A stretch of DNA of 64,000 nt from Paractinoplanes bogorensis (GTDB taxonomy: Bacteria > Actinomycetota > Actinomycetes > Mycobacteriales > Micromonosporaceae). The translations under genes were made by a program, and so were the position numbers. A model generated the notes under the pieces. The model searched no databases. It worked only from the letters and a program-made list of their open reading frames with translations, and was not told the origin of the DNA. The stretch covers positions 620,001 through 684,000 of the forward strand of contig NZ_JAHKKG010000002.1 of NCBI RefSeq assembly GCF_018829635.1. Direction: 5' to 3'. This document shows, piece after piece, positions 52,842 through 62,259 of this stretch (position 1 is the first letter of the stretch; the number at the start of each line of letters is the position of its first letter).

Positions 52842-53291
52842 ATGAGCAGGTTGTTGCTGGGTGGCATCGCGACCGGGGTGGCCGGCATCGTCGTGGTCGC
52901 CGGAACCGTGATGGTCGCCGACCCGTTCGGTGCCCACCAGGCCGCCGACGACCAGGCCGTGGTGTTCGAACCCGACCGGCCCACGGCCAGCGCCCCGAGC
53001 ACGCCGCCGGCCGCCACAAAGCCACCCGCCAAACCCACGCCGCCCGCGACAGCCGAGCCGCCCGCCGCGACAAAGCCGCCGGCCAAGGCGACGACGCCGC
53101 CCACGCGGGACATCGACGCGGCCGGTGCCGCCCGGATCGTCCGAGCCGAGTTCACCGGCGCGCGGGTCGTCGAGACCGAACGCGAGAACGACAGCTGGGA
53201 GCTGAAGTTCCTCCTGCGCGGCGTCGAGAACGAGATCCACGTCGACCCGGCCACCGGCCGCCTCTTCGACCACGAGATCGAAGACGACTGA
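52842..53291 (+). CDS. Membrane-anchored PepSY-like protein
   Basis: The 149-aa product has an N-terminal hydrophobic helix, a long Pro/Ala/Lys/Thr stalk (about 45-92) and a C-terminal domain of about 55 residues (IDAAGAARIVRAEFTGARVVETE... EIHVDPATGRLFDHEIEDD). The last part fits the PepSY pattern, usually a small peptidase-inhibitor-like or sensor-linked domain. The 100 nt before it hold nothing else that I recognise. Confidence 0.65.
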   Translation: MSRLLLGGIATGVAGIVVVAGTVMVADPFGAHQAADDQAVVFEPDRPTASAPSTPPAATKPPAKPTPPATAEPPAATKPPAKATTPPTRDIDAAGAARIVRAEFTGARVVETERENDSWELKFLLRGVENEIHVDPATGRLFDHEIEDD

Positions 53292-53297
53292 CCGGGG

Positions 53298-54152
53298 TCA
53301 GCCGACCGTCTCGAGGGTGTCGATCGCCTCCTGGTCGAGGGTCAGCGAGCCCGCGGCCAGGTTTTCCCGCAGGTGGGCGACCGATGACGTGCCGGGGATG
53401 AGCAGGATGTTCGGTGCCCGGTGGAGCAGCCACGCCAGCGCCACCGCCTTGGGGGTCGCGCCGAGCCGGGACGCCACCGAGTCGAGCGTGCCCGACTGCA
53501 GCGGAGTGAAGCCGCCCAGCGGCCAGAACGGAACGTACGAGATGTTCTGCTCACCGAGTGATGCGATCAGCTTCTCGTCACCACGGTGTGCGACGTTGTA
53601 CCAGTTCTGCACCGTGACGATCGGGGCGATCGCCTGTGCCTCGGCGACCTGGTCGGCGTCGACCACGCTCAGGCCCAGGTGCTTGATCAGGCCCTCGCGC
53701 CGCAGGTCGGCCAGCGTCCCGAACTCCTCGGCGATCGAGCCGGGCACCACCGAGTGGCCGTCCGCGCCGCCGCCGACGCGCAGGTTCACCACGTCGAGTT
53801 CGTCTACGCCGAGGTTGCGCAGGTTGTCGTGTACCTGGGCCCGCAACTGCTCCGGGGCGCGGGCATGCAGCCAGGCGCCTTTGTCGTCGCGTACCGAGCC
53901 GACCTTCGTGACGATCAGGAGGCTTTCCGCGTACGGGAAAAGGGCTTCCTTGATGAGTTGATTGGTGATGTGCGGTCCGTAGAAATCGGCGGTGTCGATG
54001 TGGTTCACGCCCGCCTCGACCGCCGTGCGCAGGACCGCGAGCGCCTCGTCCCGGTCTCGCGGCGGGCCGAAAACACCTGGTCCGGCCAGTTGCATCGCGC
54101 CGTATCCCATGCGTTCGACCGTGATTCCGCCGGCCATCGTGAAAGTCGTCAT
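53298..54152 (-). CDS. Aldo/keto reductase
   Basis: The 284-aa TIM-barrel oxidoreductase has NHIDTADFYGPHITNQLIKEAL (Asp and Tyr), the Lys in LIVTKVGS and the NADPH-binding end IPGTSSVAHLRENLAA. The usual active-site His position reads VVNLRVGG, as in YdbC-like reductases. The ATG at 54152 starts the conserved part; upstream in-frame sequence overlaps the divergent gene. Substrate unknown. Confidence 0.88.
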   Translation of the reverse strand: MTTFTMAGGITVERMGYGAMQLAGPGVFGPPRDRDEALAVLRTAVEAGVNHIDTADFYGPHITNQLIKEALFPYAESLLIVTKVGSVRDDKGAWLHARAPEQLRAQVHDNLRNLGVDELDVVNLRVGGGADGHSVVPGSIAEEFGTLADLRREGLIKHLGLSVVDADQVAEAQAIAPIVTVQNWYNVAHRGDEKLIASLGEQNISYVPFWPLGGFTPLQSGTLDSVASRLGATPKAVALAWLLHRAPNILLIPGTSSVAHLRENLAAGSLTLDQEAIDTLETVG

Positions 54153-54321
54153 GACCCCACTGTCGTCCTCGACCGGGCGGGCCATCCAGGAGTCCCGTTT
54201 TCCTGGGACTACCAGAAACAGCCTGGGACCGGCAGAAGCAAGCTGTGGCGACGAACACGCGTGATTCGCACTCCTCGGGTACTTGAATGGTCGTACAAGA
54301 TCGACGGCGGAAGGAACGACC

Positions 54322-55263
54322 ATGAGCACTCTGGGCAGCAGCGGGATCGAGGTGTTCCCGCTGAACCTCGGCGGCAACGTATTCGGCTGGACCAGCGACG
54401 CGGCGACCTCGCACCGCATTCTCGACGCGTTCGTGGAAGCGGGCGGTAACTTCGTCGACACTGCGGACGGTTACTCGGCCTGGGTTCCCGGTAACTCGGG
54501 CGGCGAGTCCGAGACGATCATCGGCGACTGGTTCCAGGCTCGCGGCAACCGTGACCGCGTCGTCCTCGCCACCAAGGTCAGCCAGCATCCGCAGTTCCGG
54601 GGCCTTGCCGCCGCCAACGTCGCGGCCGCGGCCGACGCGTCACTGAGCCGGCTCAAGACCGACTACATCGACCTCTACTACGCGCACTACGACGACGCCA
54701 ACACGCCGCTCGAGGAGACCGTGGGCGCGTTCGACGCGCTGGTCAAGGCGGGTAAGGTGCGCGCGATCGGCGTCTCCAACTACACCCCCGAGCGCATCCG
54801 CGAGTGGTTCGAGATCGCCCGGCGCGACCACCTCACGCTGCCGGTCGCCCTTCAACCCCATTACAACCTGGTTTCCCGTACGCCGTACGAGCGCGACATT
54901 CTCCCCATCGCCACCGCCGAGAACCTGGCCGTGCTGCCGTACTACGCGCTGGCCAGCGGATTCCTCACCGGTAAGTACCGCACCGAAGCCGACCTGAGCA
55001 GCGGCCCGCGCGGCGGTGGCGCCAAGGCGTACCTGACCGAGGAGGGCCTCGGCGTGATCAAGGTGCTGACCGGCATCGCCGACAACCACGGGGTCGAGCC
55101 GGCCACCGTCGCGCTGGCCTGGTTGCGTACGCGTCCGCAGATCGCCGCCCCGATCGCCAGTGCCCGTACGGTCGAGCAGCTCCCGGCCCTGATCACCTCG
55201 GCCACGCTCGCCCTCACGGCCGACGAGATCGCCACGCTGGACGAGGCTTCGCGCACGTTCTGA
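54322..55263 (+). CDS. Aldo/keto reductase
   Basis: The 313-aa protein has NFVDTADGYSAW, the Lys in VVLATKVSQ, the His in IDLYYAHYDD and KVRAIGVSNYTPERI, all standard for the family. It is divergent from another aldo/keto reductase with 169 nt between starts, so the two may share a promoter region. GGAAGGA precedes the ATG. Confidence 0.9.
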   Translation: MSTLGSSGIEVFPLNLGGNVFGWTSDAATSHRILDAFVEAGGNFVDTADGYSAWVPGNSGGESETIIGDWFQARGNRDRVVLATKVSQHPQFRGLAAANVAAAADASLSRLKTDYIDLYYAHYDDANTPLEETVGAFDALVKAGKVRAIGVSNYTPERIREWFEIARRDHLTLPVALQPHYNLVSRTPYERDILPIATAENLAVLPYYALASGFLTGKYRTEADLSSGPRGGGAKAYLTEEGLGVIKVLTGIADNHGVEPATVALAWLRTRPQIAAPIASARTVEQLPALITSATLALTADEIATLDEASRTF

Positions 55264-55264
55264 G

Positions 55265-56881
55265 CTAGAGGCGGTACGTCGACACTGTGCTCTGCAGGTC
55301 GGCGGCCGTGCGGGCCAGCTCGGAGGCGGTCTGCTGGGTCTCGGTCGCGCCCGAGGTCACCTGGTGGGCCGCCTGAGCGACGCCGGTGATGTTCTCGGCG
55401 ATGCTGGTCGAGCCCTGCGCCGCCTGCCCGACACTGCGCGCGATCTCGGCCGTCGTCGCGGTCTGCTCCTCGACGGCGGCCGCGATCGTCGTCGCGTAGT
55501 CGTTGATCGTGCCGATCACCTCGGCGATCTGCCGGATCGCGTGGACGGCGTTGCCGGTCTCGTCCTGGATCGCCGACACCTGCGAGGTGATCTCCTGGGT
55601 GGCCCGCGCGGTCTCCTGGGCCAGATCCTTGACCTCGGCCGCCACCACCGCGAAGCCCTTGCCCGCCTCACCGGCCCGGGCGGCCTCGATGGTGGCGTTG
55701 AGCGCGAGCAGATTGGTCTGCTCGGCGATCGAAGTAATCAGGGCGACGACCGTACCGATCTGGGCCGACGCCTCGCCGAGCCGCGCGACGCTGGTGTTGG
55801 TCGACTCGGCCGTGCGGGCCGCTTCGGCCGCCACCCCGGCCGCCTCGTTGGCGCTGTTCGAGATCTCCCGGATCGACACGCCCATCTCGTCGGCGCCGGC
55901 CGCCACCGCCTGCACGCCCTGGGAGACCTGACCGGCCGAGTCGGAGACGGTGCTGACCTGCACCGACGTCTCCTCGGCGGAGGCGGCGAGCTCGGCTGAC
56001 ACCGCCGACAGCTGCTCGGACGCCGAGGCCAGCAGGTCCGAGTTCGCGTGCACCCGTCCGACCGTGCCGGCCATCGCCTCGGCGGTGTGGTTGAGCGTCT
56101 GCGCCATCCGGCCCACCTCGTCGGAGCTGGCCACCTGGACCCGTACGGTCAAATCGCCCTCACCGACCCGCTCCAGCGCGGTGACGCATTGAGTCAGAGG
56201 ACGCACGATGAGCCGGGTGATGCCCAGCGCGAGCACGATCCCGAGCAGCGCGCCGCCGGCCAGCATGATGATGACCAGCCATTTCGTCGACTGGTAACGG
56301 CTCTCGGCGACGTGTTGCTGCGCCTCGGCGGCGGACACGGTGAGGTCGGCGAGCTGGGTCATCGGCGTACGGACGCCGTTCATCGCCTGGGCCAGCGGCC
56401 CGGTCCGCACGGTCTGCAATGCCGCCCGGTCCCGCAGCGCGGCCGTCGTCAGCACCTGGTTGTCGAGCACGTCGACGTACGCCGTCCAAGCCGTGGTGAA
56501 GTCGGTCTCGGCGGTCCGCATGGCGGCGCTGACCGGGTACGCCTCGAACGCGCCGGCGTACTCCTGCACCTGTTGCTGGTTGGTCGCGAGCGCCGTGCGG
56601 GCCTTGGTCCGTCCCGCGTCGTCGACGGCGAGCAGATAGTCGTTGACGCTCAGCCAGGTGCGGTTGACGGCGCTGCGCAGATTGCCCACCGTCTCGAGCT
56701 CGAGGCTGTGCTGATAGCCCGCGCCGACCTGCTTGTTCGTCTCGCCGAGGCTGCGCAGCGCGATCAGCCCGTCGGCCACGCTGAACAGGGTGACCGCCAC
56801 GACCGCCAGCATGATCTTCGTACCGACCCGTCGGTCGGTGAGCAGACGCAGCACGCGTCCACTCCTGTTGTCAGCCGTCAC
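55265..56881 (-). CDS. Methyl-accepting chemotaxis protein
   Basis: The 538-aa receptor has a cytoplasmic start, a helix at about 20-40, a four-helix-bundle type sensor domain (about 45-200), a second helix (about 205-228) and a HAMP domain. The signalling hairpin is [36 protein letters not shown]. The GTG at 56881 keeps the upstream terminator out of the gene. No CheA or CheW is nearby. Confidence 0.92.
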   Translation of the reverse strand: MTADNRSGRVLRLLTDRRVGTKIMLAVVAVTLFSVADGLIALRSLGETNKQVGAGYQHSLELETVGNLRSAVNRTWLSVNDYLLAVDDAGRTKARTALATNQQQVQEYAGAFEAYPVSAAMRTAETDFTTAWTAYVDVLDNQVLTTAALRDRAALQTVRTGPLAQAMNGVRTPMTQLADLTVSAAEAQQHVAESRYQSTKWLVIIMLAGGALLGIVLALGITRLIVRPLTQCVTALERVGEGDLTVRVQVASSDEVGRMAQTLNHTAEAMAGTVGRVHANSDLLASASEQLSAVSAELAASAEETSVQVSTVSDSAGQVSQGVQAVAAGADEMGVSIREISNSANEAAGVAAEAARTAESTNTSVARLGEASAQIGTVVALITSIAEQTNLLALNATIEAARAGEAGKGFAVVAAEVKDLAQETARATQEITSQVSAIQDETGNAVHAIRQIAEVIGTINDYATTIAAAVEEQTATTAEIARSVGQAAQGSTSIAENITGVAQAAHQVTSGATETQQTASELARTAADLQSTVSTYRL

Positions 56882-56956
56882 ACGAGCCCCCGGTCCGATG
56901 TTTCCCGCCCTGCTCAGCGAACACCGGATCCGGTCGTTGATGCGGCGAAACGGGAA

Positions 56957-56984
56957 AAGGGAGGCGCCGGTCGGCGCCTCCCTT
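56957..56984 (-). terminator. Terminator of the GH19 chitinase gene
   Basis: AAGGGAGGCGCC and GGCGCCTCCCTT arms are separated by a four-base loop. On the minus strand the stem is followed by TTCCC. It ends the chitinase transcript before the chemoreceptor gene. Confidence 0.75.
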
Positions 56985-56999
56985 CTCAAAGCTGGGACA

Positions 57000-58097
57000 T
57001 CAGCAGTACAGGTTGCCCCCGGTCGGGACGCCCAGGATGCCGGCGAAGCGGGTGTAGAGGCTCACCCGGCTCGCCACCTGGCCCGAGTTGCCGCCGTTGC
57101 ACTCGATGCTGTTGATGGCCCGGATCGTGGTGCCGAAGCCGCTACCGTTGACCATCGCGGTGTGCGAGGTCATGCCGGCCGCGCCGGTTCCGGTGTTCCA
57201 GTACCAGAGGCCGGTCTGCCACGAGATCGAGGAATTGGTGGCGACCAGGTTCGGGTTGCGCAGCAGGTCGATGCCGAGCGCGTTGCCCGCCGCGTAGTAG
57301 TTGAAGTTCCAGCTCAGCTGGATCGGGCCGCGACCGTGGTACGCGGACTGACCGGCCGGGCACCCGTACGACTGCGAGGTGTCGCAGTAGTGCGGCCAGT
57401 TGGCCTGGTTGATCTCGTCGATGTAGACCAGACCGCCGGTCTCGTGGCTGACGTTGGCGAGGAAGGCCGCGGCCTCCTGCTTCTTGACGGTGTCACTGCC
57501 CGAGGTCGCGAAGGTGGGGAACTTCTTCATGGCGTCGGTCAGACCGGCGTACGTGTAGAAGCCGTTCCGGCCCGGGAACATCGAGTTGAACTGGGCCTCG
57601 CTGACGACGAACCCGGACGTGCCACCGCCGCCGTTGTTGCCGCCACCGTTGTTGCCGCCCCCGCCGCTGCAGGAGTAGGGCGACCAGTACCAGGTGCTGA
57701 TCACCGGGTCGTAGCCCGGGTTGTCGTGGGTGGCCTGGTAGTACTGCCCGTTGGTGTACCGGACGATCGCGCCGGTCGAGTACGGCTGCTGAGCGACCCA
57801 GTTCGGGTAGTTGCAGCCGCCGGTGTTCCCGCCACCGCCGCCGCTGTTGCCGTCACAGCCGCCGTTGTCCTGCCAGACGTTCGAGCCGCCCGTGCTGGGG
57901 GCCTCGCCCTGGGTCCACCACTTGGCGGTCCAGTTGCGGCCGTTGTAGGAGGCGGTCATGCCGCCGGTGTAGACCGCGCTGTTGTTGTAGGGCGTCACGC
58001 AGGCGGCAGCCGCCTGGGACATCGCCATAGGAGCCACCGCGCCGGCCACACCCAGGGTGAGGACGGCAAGCATCGTCAGCAGATGTTTTCTTTTCAT
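57000..58097 (-). CDS. Secreted GH19 chitinase with two CBM5/12 modules
   Basis: The 365-aa product has a signal peptide ending AAAA and two chitin-binding modules (about 33-80, with [10 protein letters not shown], and 95-142, with [10 protein letters not shown]). A Gly/Asn linker precedes the GH19 domain with catalytic Glu219 in SHETGG and Glu228 in YIDEIN, and GRGPIQLSW in the substrate cleft. It hydrolyses chitin with inversion and fits with the LPMO in this window. A long inverted repeat lies upstream. Confidence 0.94.
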   Translation of the reverse strand: MKRKHLLTMLAVLTLGVAGAVAPMAMSQAAAACVTPYNNSAVYTGGMTASYNGRNWTAKWWTQGEAPSTGGSNVWQDNGGCDGNSGGGGGNTGGCNYPNWVAQQPYSTGAIVRYTNGQYYQATHDNPGYDPVISTWYWSPYSCSGGGGNNGGGNNGGGGTSGFVVSEAQFNSMFPGRNGFYTYAGLTDAMKKFPTFATSGSDTVKKQEAAAFLANVSHETGGLVYIDEINQANWPHYCDTSQSYGCPAGQSAYHGRGPIQLSWNFNYYAAGNALGIDLLRNPNLVATNSSISWQTGLWYWNTGTGAAGMTSHTAMVNGSGFGTTIRAINSIECNGGNSGQVASRVSLYTRFAGILGVPTGGNLYC

Positions 58098-58142
58098 GGC
58101 GGACCTTTTCTAGCGCCGGGGGGATGAAGGGCGCGCGCGGCA

Positions 58143-58179
58143 CATTGACACAACCAAATACGAGGGTGGTTGGTCAATG
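58143..58179 (-). promoter_or_regulatory. Long inverted repeat upstream of the chitinase gene
   Basis: CATTGAC-A-CAACCA (58143-58156) and TGGTTG-GTCAATG (58167-58179) form 13-bp arms with one extra base. On the minus strand the outer arm contains TTGACC, a possible -35, so the dyad probably overlaps the promoter and acts as an operator. Confidence 0.55.
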
Positions 58180-58262
58180 CTTTCTGTAAAGAAACTTTAT
58201 TCATTGCGCGAGACAAGCCCCGCTACCCTGACGCCCGAACCTGACTCCCGGAGGCGCCCGCG

Positions 58263-58892
58263 ATGACCGCGAAGCCACGCCCGCACTCCCCGGGCGGCGG
58301 CGACGGCGGCGATCCGCCCCCACCGCGCCGCCGCACCCACGGCAGCGCCGACGGCGGCGACGCCGGCAACATCGCCGCGGCTCAAGCCAAGGTCACCGCA
58401 AAAGCCCAGGAGGGCCGAGCCGGCACCGCAGCGCGAGCGAGCAGCGGCGGCGGCGCGAGCCCGGTGACCGGACCGGCCGCGAAGATTCCGCTCCGCCCGC
58501 CCAACGCCGGTCGCCACAACCTGAACAGCGTCAAACTCAAGAGCCGCAGCGACGACAAGAACACCATCGTGCTGCCCGGCACCGACGTTCCCGGCGATCT
58601 GGCCGACATATCCGCCGGTCGCGGCGCTTGGGACCCGCAGACCAACACCTACGAGGTCAACGGTCGCAGATATGGTGTGGAATCAACCGGAACGACCTTC
58701 CCGGTCGACGGTCCCGGCTTCGTCAACCTCAACCGCTCGGAGTACAAGGTTCTGAAGAATCTGATCGGCGCGGACGGCGACATCGGCGCGGCTCGCGAGG
58801 CACTGCGCCGCGACCCGAGCGTGAGCGACGCGGACTGGACCCGGGCCCTCGACGTCTTCCAGCACCACAAGAGCTACCGAGGTGGCGCATGA
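58263..58892 (+). CDS. Putative toxin with disordered N-terminus and C-terminal domain
   Basis: The 209-aa protein has an N-terminal part of about 80 residues rich in Gly, Pro, Arg and Ala, and a folded C-terminal domain of about 95 residues. That domain's GTTFPVDGPGFVNLNRSEYKVLK pattern resembles C-terminal domains of polymorphic toxins (from memory). It has no signal peptide and no WXG or LXG leader. GGAGGCG precedes the ATG. The stop overlaps the next gene as ATGA, and two small related acidic proteins follow, a typical toxin/immunity order. The toxic activity is unknown. Confidence 0.5.
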   Translation: MTAKPRPHSPGGGDGGDPPPPRRRTHGSADGGDAGNIAAAQAKVTAKAQEGRAGTAARASSGGGASPVTGPAAKIPLRPPNAGRHNLNSVKLKSRSDDKNTIVLPGTDVPGDLADISAGRGAWDPQTNTYEVNGRRYGVESTGTTFPVDGPGFVNLNRSEYKVLKNLIGADGDIGAAREALRRDPSVSDADWTRALDVFQHHKSYRGGA

Positions 58893-59344
58893 GCTACGGC
58901 ATTTACTTCGACAGCACGACGCCCGCCGAAGCGCTACGTCAGGCGTTGCACACCCTTTACAACGTCGCCCCGGAATTCGTCTACGTAGGACCGTACGAGC
59001 AGCTCAACTCCTATGGCGGCCCTGATCCGATCGTGCTCATCACACCAGTCGACGGGCCCTTCGGCCATGAACTCCAGGCCGGCGACAAGCTCCAGGAACT
59101 GACCCGGGCAACCCCGCTCGAACTGGCCCAGGCGGTCTGCCGAATCGCCCGCAGCCGCGCGCTGGTCGACGAGGGCAGCCCCGCCCCCGACTACTGGTTC
59201 CTGGTCGCCGCGGACGGCAGCTTCGGCCGGGTGATGACCGACCCCGATAACGAAGACCTGACCATCCTGTACGCCTTGGAGCCGATCTCCGGCGAGCCCG
59301 GACTCAAAGTCGTCCCCCCGCCCGACTGGGCGAAGACCTGGTAA
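58889..59344 (+). CDS. Putative immunity protein 1
   Basis: The 151-aa cytoplasmic protein starts MSYGIYFDSTTPAE and is translationally coupled to the upstream putative toxin. Its C-terminal part (PDYWFLVAADGSFGRVMTDPDNEDLTILYALEPI) corresponds in order to the end of the next gene product (SDFWLVGPDGVRTRARIYDEDSDDLPAVYRIDAVE), so the two are probably distant paralogues. I do not recognise a named family. The small acidic character fits an immunity protein. Confidence 0.45.
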   Translation: MSYGIYFDSTTPAEALRQALHTLYNVAPEFVYVGPYEQLNSYGGPDPIVLITPVDGPFGHELQAGDKLQELTRATPLELAQAVCRIARSRALVDEGSPAPDYWFLVAADGSFGRVMTDPDNEDLTILYALEPISGEPGLKVVPPPDWAKTW

Positions 59345-59348
59345 GGCT

Positions 59349-59753
59349 ATGAGCTACGGCTTCTGGCTGCGCGGCCACCCGGAGCGTGAACAGCTCGCCG
59401 AGGTCCTGGCCGAGCTCACGGGCAACGAGGTCGACGTTGGCGACGACGGCGAGGACGACCGCAACTGGGGCGCCCCGGTCAGTTGCACCATCACACCCCT
59501 TGCGGGCGACTTCGACTGGCATCTGGACGTCTACCTGTCCATCACGATCACCGATCCGCCATCGGAATCCGACGCCGCGGCCCTACTCGCCCAGAGCCTG
59601 GACACCGTCGTGGCCTACAAAGCAATGCCGCTCCCACCGAGCGACTTCTGGCTCGTCGGCCCCGACGGTGTGCGCACCCGGGCCCGGATCTACGACGAGG
59701 ACAGCGACGACCTCCCGGCGGTCTATCGCATCGACGCCGTCGAACTCGACTGA
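59349..59753 (+). CDS. Putative immunity protein 2 (paralogue)
   Basis: The 134-aa acidic protein starts MSYGFWLRGHPE only 4 nt after the first immunity gene and shares its layout: a MSYG start, a central beta part, a FWL-xx-G core and an acidic repeat before the last strand. Tandem immunity paralogues are common beside polymorphic toxins. It ends 3 nt before the convergent NYN gene. Confidence 0.45.
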   Translation: MSYGFWLRGHPEREQLAEVLAELTGNEVDVGDDGEDDRNWGAPVSCTITPLAGDFDWHLDVYLSITITDPPSESDAAALLAQSLDTVVAYKAMPLPPSDFWLVGPDGVRTRARIYDEDSDDLPAVYRIDAVELD

Positions 59754-59756
59754 AAA

Positions 59757-60956
59757 TCAGCCGGTGAGCAGCCACTCCCGTACGGCGGAAGCTTCTTCGT
59801 CGGTGAAGGTCATCTCGGTGGCCTCGGCCCGGCTCAGCACGTTGGCCACGAAGGCCGCCCCGATCTCGTCGTTCGTGGGTGGCGGCTGTCGGAACAGCGG
59901 GCACCCGCCGAACGCCGCCCCCCGCACCACGAACGCCACCGCACCCCGGCTGACCGGCACGCCCTGGTCGCGCAGCCGGTCGCGGGACCAGCCGGTGCAC
60001 TGGGTCAGGTTGAAGCGGTGCGACCCCGCATACGCCGCCAGCGTCTCGTAGATCGCCGGCCACCACGCCTGCGGCAGCCGGGGCAGGTCGAGCTGACCGG
60101 CCAGGCGTTCGACCGGCTCGGGCAGCGGCGGCCCGGGCGCGGTCGTCGAGCCCGGCTCGGGGGCGGTGTGCCGGGTGTCGTCCCACAGGAAGAGCTGCGA
60201 CATCTGCAGGTCCGGCAGTTTCAGGCTGGCCACCGCGCGGGCGAAGCTGCCGAAGCCGAACCAGTTGCTGTCGGTGATCTCCTGGCCCAGCTGGACGCGC
60301 AGCCGGGCGGCCAGCGACGCCATGTTGAGCGGTTCCGTCGCCGCCTCGTACTCGCTGGTGATGAACGTGCGGAACGACTCGTCGGCCTCGACGTCGAACT
60401 CGTCGCCGAGTTCGACCGGCTCGCCCTGCACCAGCTCGAGCAGCTGCTGGCTGTCCAGCACGTGGTCGGCGATCGAGGTGAACGCCTCGGCCGCGTCGGC
60501 CGGGGACACGATCATCGTGCGGCGGTCGGAGCGGCGCAGGCGCTGCAGCAGCGGGGTCATGTCGGAGTCACCGGAGGCGACCACGAACTCGTCGTAGCGG
60601 GTGTCGGCCGACAACGCGTCCACGGCGTCGACCACGATGCGGATGTCGGCCGCGTTCTTGGTGCCGCTGTAGCGGGGGCAGTCGATGACGTCGAAGCCCG
60701 CCCGTACGAAACCGGGCCGGAACTTGGAGAAGTAGAGGCGGGTCTGATCGGTGGCGTAGACCCAGCCCGCCGGGTTGAGATAGCAGCGCAGCACCAGCCA
60801 GCGCCGCGGCGCCTCGGAGGTGGCGGTGACGGCCATCCGGCCGAGCCACGCTCCCGGGTCGCTGGCGAACTGCACGGCCGCTTCCGGATCCAGCTTGTAG
60901 AGCCCACCGAACACGTTGTCGAAGTCGAGATACAGCGCTGCTCGTACGTGGCTCAC
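59757..60956 (-). CDS. NYN-domain (PIN-like) ribonuclease with LOTUS/OST-HTH domain
   Basis: The 399-aa protein has an N-terminal NYN domain with the acidic nuclease residues in ALYLDFDNVFGGL, TKNAADIRIVVDA and VASGDSDMTPLLQRLR. A winged LOTUS-like domain follows (about 205-275, AARLRVQLGQEITDSNWFGFGSFARAVASL) and a Pro-rich linker leads to a C-terminal helical domain. NYN proteins cut or bind RNA. No partner is nearby except the putative toxin module, which is convergent. Confidence 0.85.
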   Translation of the reverse strand: MSHVRAALYLDFDNVFGGLYKLDPEAAVQFASDPGAWLGRMAVTATSEAPRRWLVLRCYLNPAGWVYATDQTRLYFSKFRPGFVRAGFDVIDCPRYSGTKNAADIRIVVDAVDALSADTRYDEFVVASGDSDMTPLLQRLRRSDRRTMIVSPADAAEAFTSIADHVLDSQQLLELVQGEPVELGDEFDVEADESFRTFITSEYEAATEPLNMASLAARLRVQLGQEITDSNWFGFGSFARAVASLKLPDLQMSQLFLWDDTRHTAPEPGSTTAPGPPLPEPVERLAGQLDLPRLPQAWWPAIYETLAAYAGSHRFNLTQCTGWSRDRLRDQGVPVSRGAVAFVVRGAAFGGCPLFRQPPPTNDEIGAAFVANVLSRAEATEMTFTDEEASAVREWLLTG

Positions 60957-60984
60957 GATCGCAACCTACCAACGTCCAGCGAAA

Positions 60985-61018
60985 AGGGCCCGGGTCGCGT
61001 CGTCGCGGCCCGGGCCCG
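60985..61018 (-). terminator. Terminator of the WD40 protein gene
   Basis: GGGCCCGGG-t-CGCG and CGCG-g-CCCGGGCCC form a strong hairpin. On the minus strand it is followed by TTTTCGC. Confidence 0.75.
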
Positions 61019-61032
61019 TTCTCACATCGGTG

Positions 61033-62193
61033 TCACTTGGTGGGAAGCCGCCACAGGCGGACCTTGTTCTCCTCGCCCGCGGTGATCAGGCGCTTGCCGT
61101 CGGGGGTGATCCGCACCGACCAGACCCGGCCGAGGTGCCCGGTCAGCGTCGAGCCGACCTGTTCGCCGGTGGTCGCGGCCCACACCCGTACGGTCCCGTC
61201 GTCGCTGCCGGTGACCAGCAGCTTGCCGTTCGGGGTGAACCGCATCGCCCGCACCGGCCCGGTGTGCCCGGCCAGCGGCTCGGTGGCCGGCTGCCGGGAC
61301 GCCATGTTCCACAGCTGCACGGTGTTGTCGCCGCCCGACGAGGTGGCCAGCAGCTTGCCGCCCTTGCTGAAGGTCAGGGCGTAGACGGGCCCGGCGTTGC
61401 TGGTGAGCGCTTCGCCGGCCGGCTCACCGGTGGTGGCGTTCCACAGCCGTACGGCGCTGCCACCACCCGAGGCGGCCAGGAGCCGGCCGTTCGGGCTGAA
61501 ACTCACCGCGTAGACCGGGCCGGATCCGACCGTCAGCGGCGTGCCGACGGGGAGGCCGGTGCTGGTCTGCCACAGCCGTACGGTGTTGTCGACGCCCGTG
61601 GTCGCCAGACGCTCGCCGTTCGGGCTGAACACAGCCAGGCGCACCCCGCCCGCGTGCCCGTTCACGGTGCGTACGAGTTCGCCGGTCGCCTGGTTCCACA
61701 GCCGGACCGTGCCGTCGTCGCCGGCCGTGGCGATCAGGTCGCCGGTGGGGCTGTAGGTCACCCAGCGCACGGCCCCGACGTGACCGGCCAGTGCCGTCCC
61801 GGCCTGCTGCCCGGTCGTGATGTCCCAGCGGGTCACGTCGCCGGTGCCGGCCACGGCCAGCTCACTGCCGTCCGGGCTGAACGCGAGCGAGTTGACCGGT
61901 CCCCGGTATCCCTTGATCGGCGGCGCGGCCCGGCGTCCGGTGGTCGCGCTCCACAGCCGGATCGACGCCTGGCTGACGGTGGCGAACACCTTGCCGTCCG
62001 GCCGCAGCGCGATGATCCCGGACGCGCCCGGCACCACGGTGCGCGGCCGGGCGGCGTCGCTGGCACGCGCCACGGTGGCGTTGAGTGCGAGCATCCCGAT
62101 CAGGGCAACTGCGACAGCCCACCCGGCGCGGCGCAGGTGGCCGGCGACCGTAGAGTCACCGCGAGTGTCTTTACGATCTCTCTTGGTAGTCAC
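61033..62193 (-). CDS. Exported/anchored WD40-repeat protein
   Basis: The 386-aa product has a basic N-terminus and one hydrophobic helix (about 22-44), then eight WD40-like blades (typical: GHVGAVRWVTYSPTGDLIATAGDDGTVRLWNQATGEL). It is likely a propeller held outside the cytoplasmic membrane as a binding platform. Most actinobacterial WD40 proteins are fused to kinases or STAND ATPases; here the propeller stands alone. Confidence 0.85.
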   Translation of the reverse strand: MTTKRDRKDTRGDSTVAGHLRRAGWAVAVALIGMLALNATVARASDAARPRTVVPGASGIIALRPDGKVFATVSQASIRLWSATTGRRAAPPIKGYRGPVNSLAFSPDGSELAVAGTGDVTRWDITTGQQAGTALAGHVGAVRWVTYSPTGDLIATAGDDGTVRLWNQATGELVRTVNGHAGGVRLAVFSPNGERLATTGVDNTVRLWQTSTGLPVGTPLTVGSGPVYAVSFSPNGRLLAASGGGSAVRLWNATTGEPAGEALTSNAGPVYALTFSKGGKLLATSSGGDNTVQLWNMASRQPATEPLAGHTGPVRAMRFTPNGKLLVTGSDDGTVRVWAATTGEQVGSTLTGHLGRVWSVRITPDGKRLITAGEENKVRLWRLPTK

Positions 62194-62259
62194 TCCGGCA
62201 CGGTAACGACCCTGCGTACGGGATTTTCGCGCTCTTGACCGGGGTTCATCCGGCCGGGG

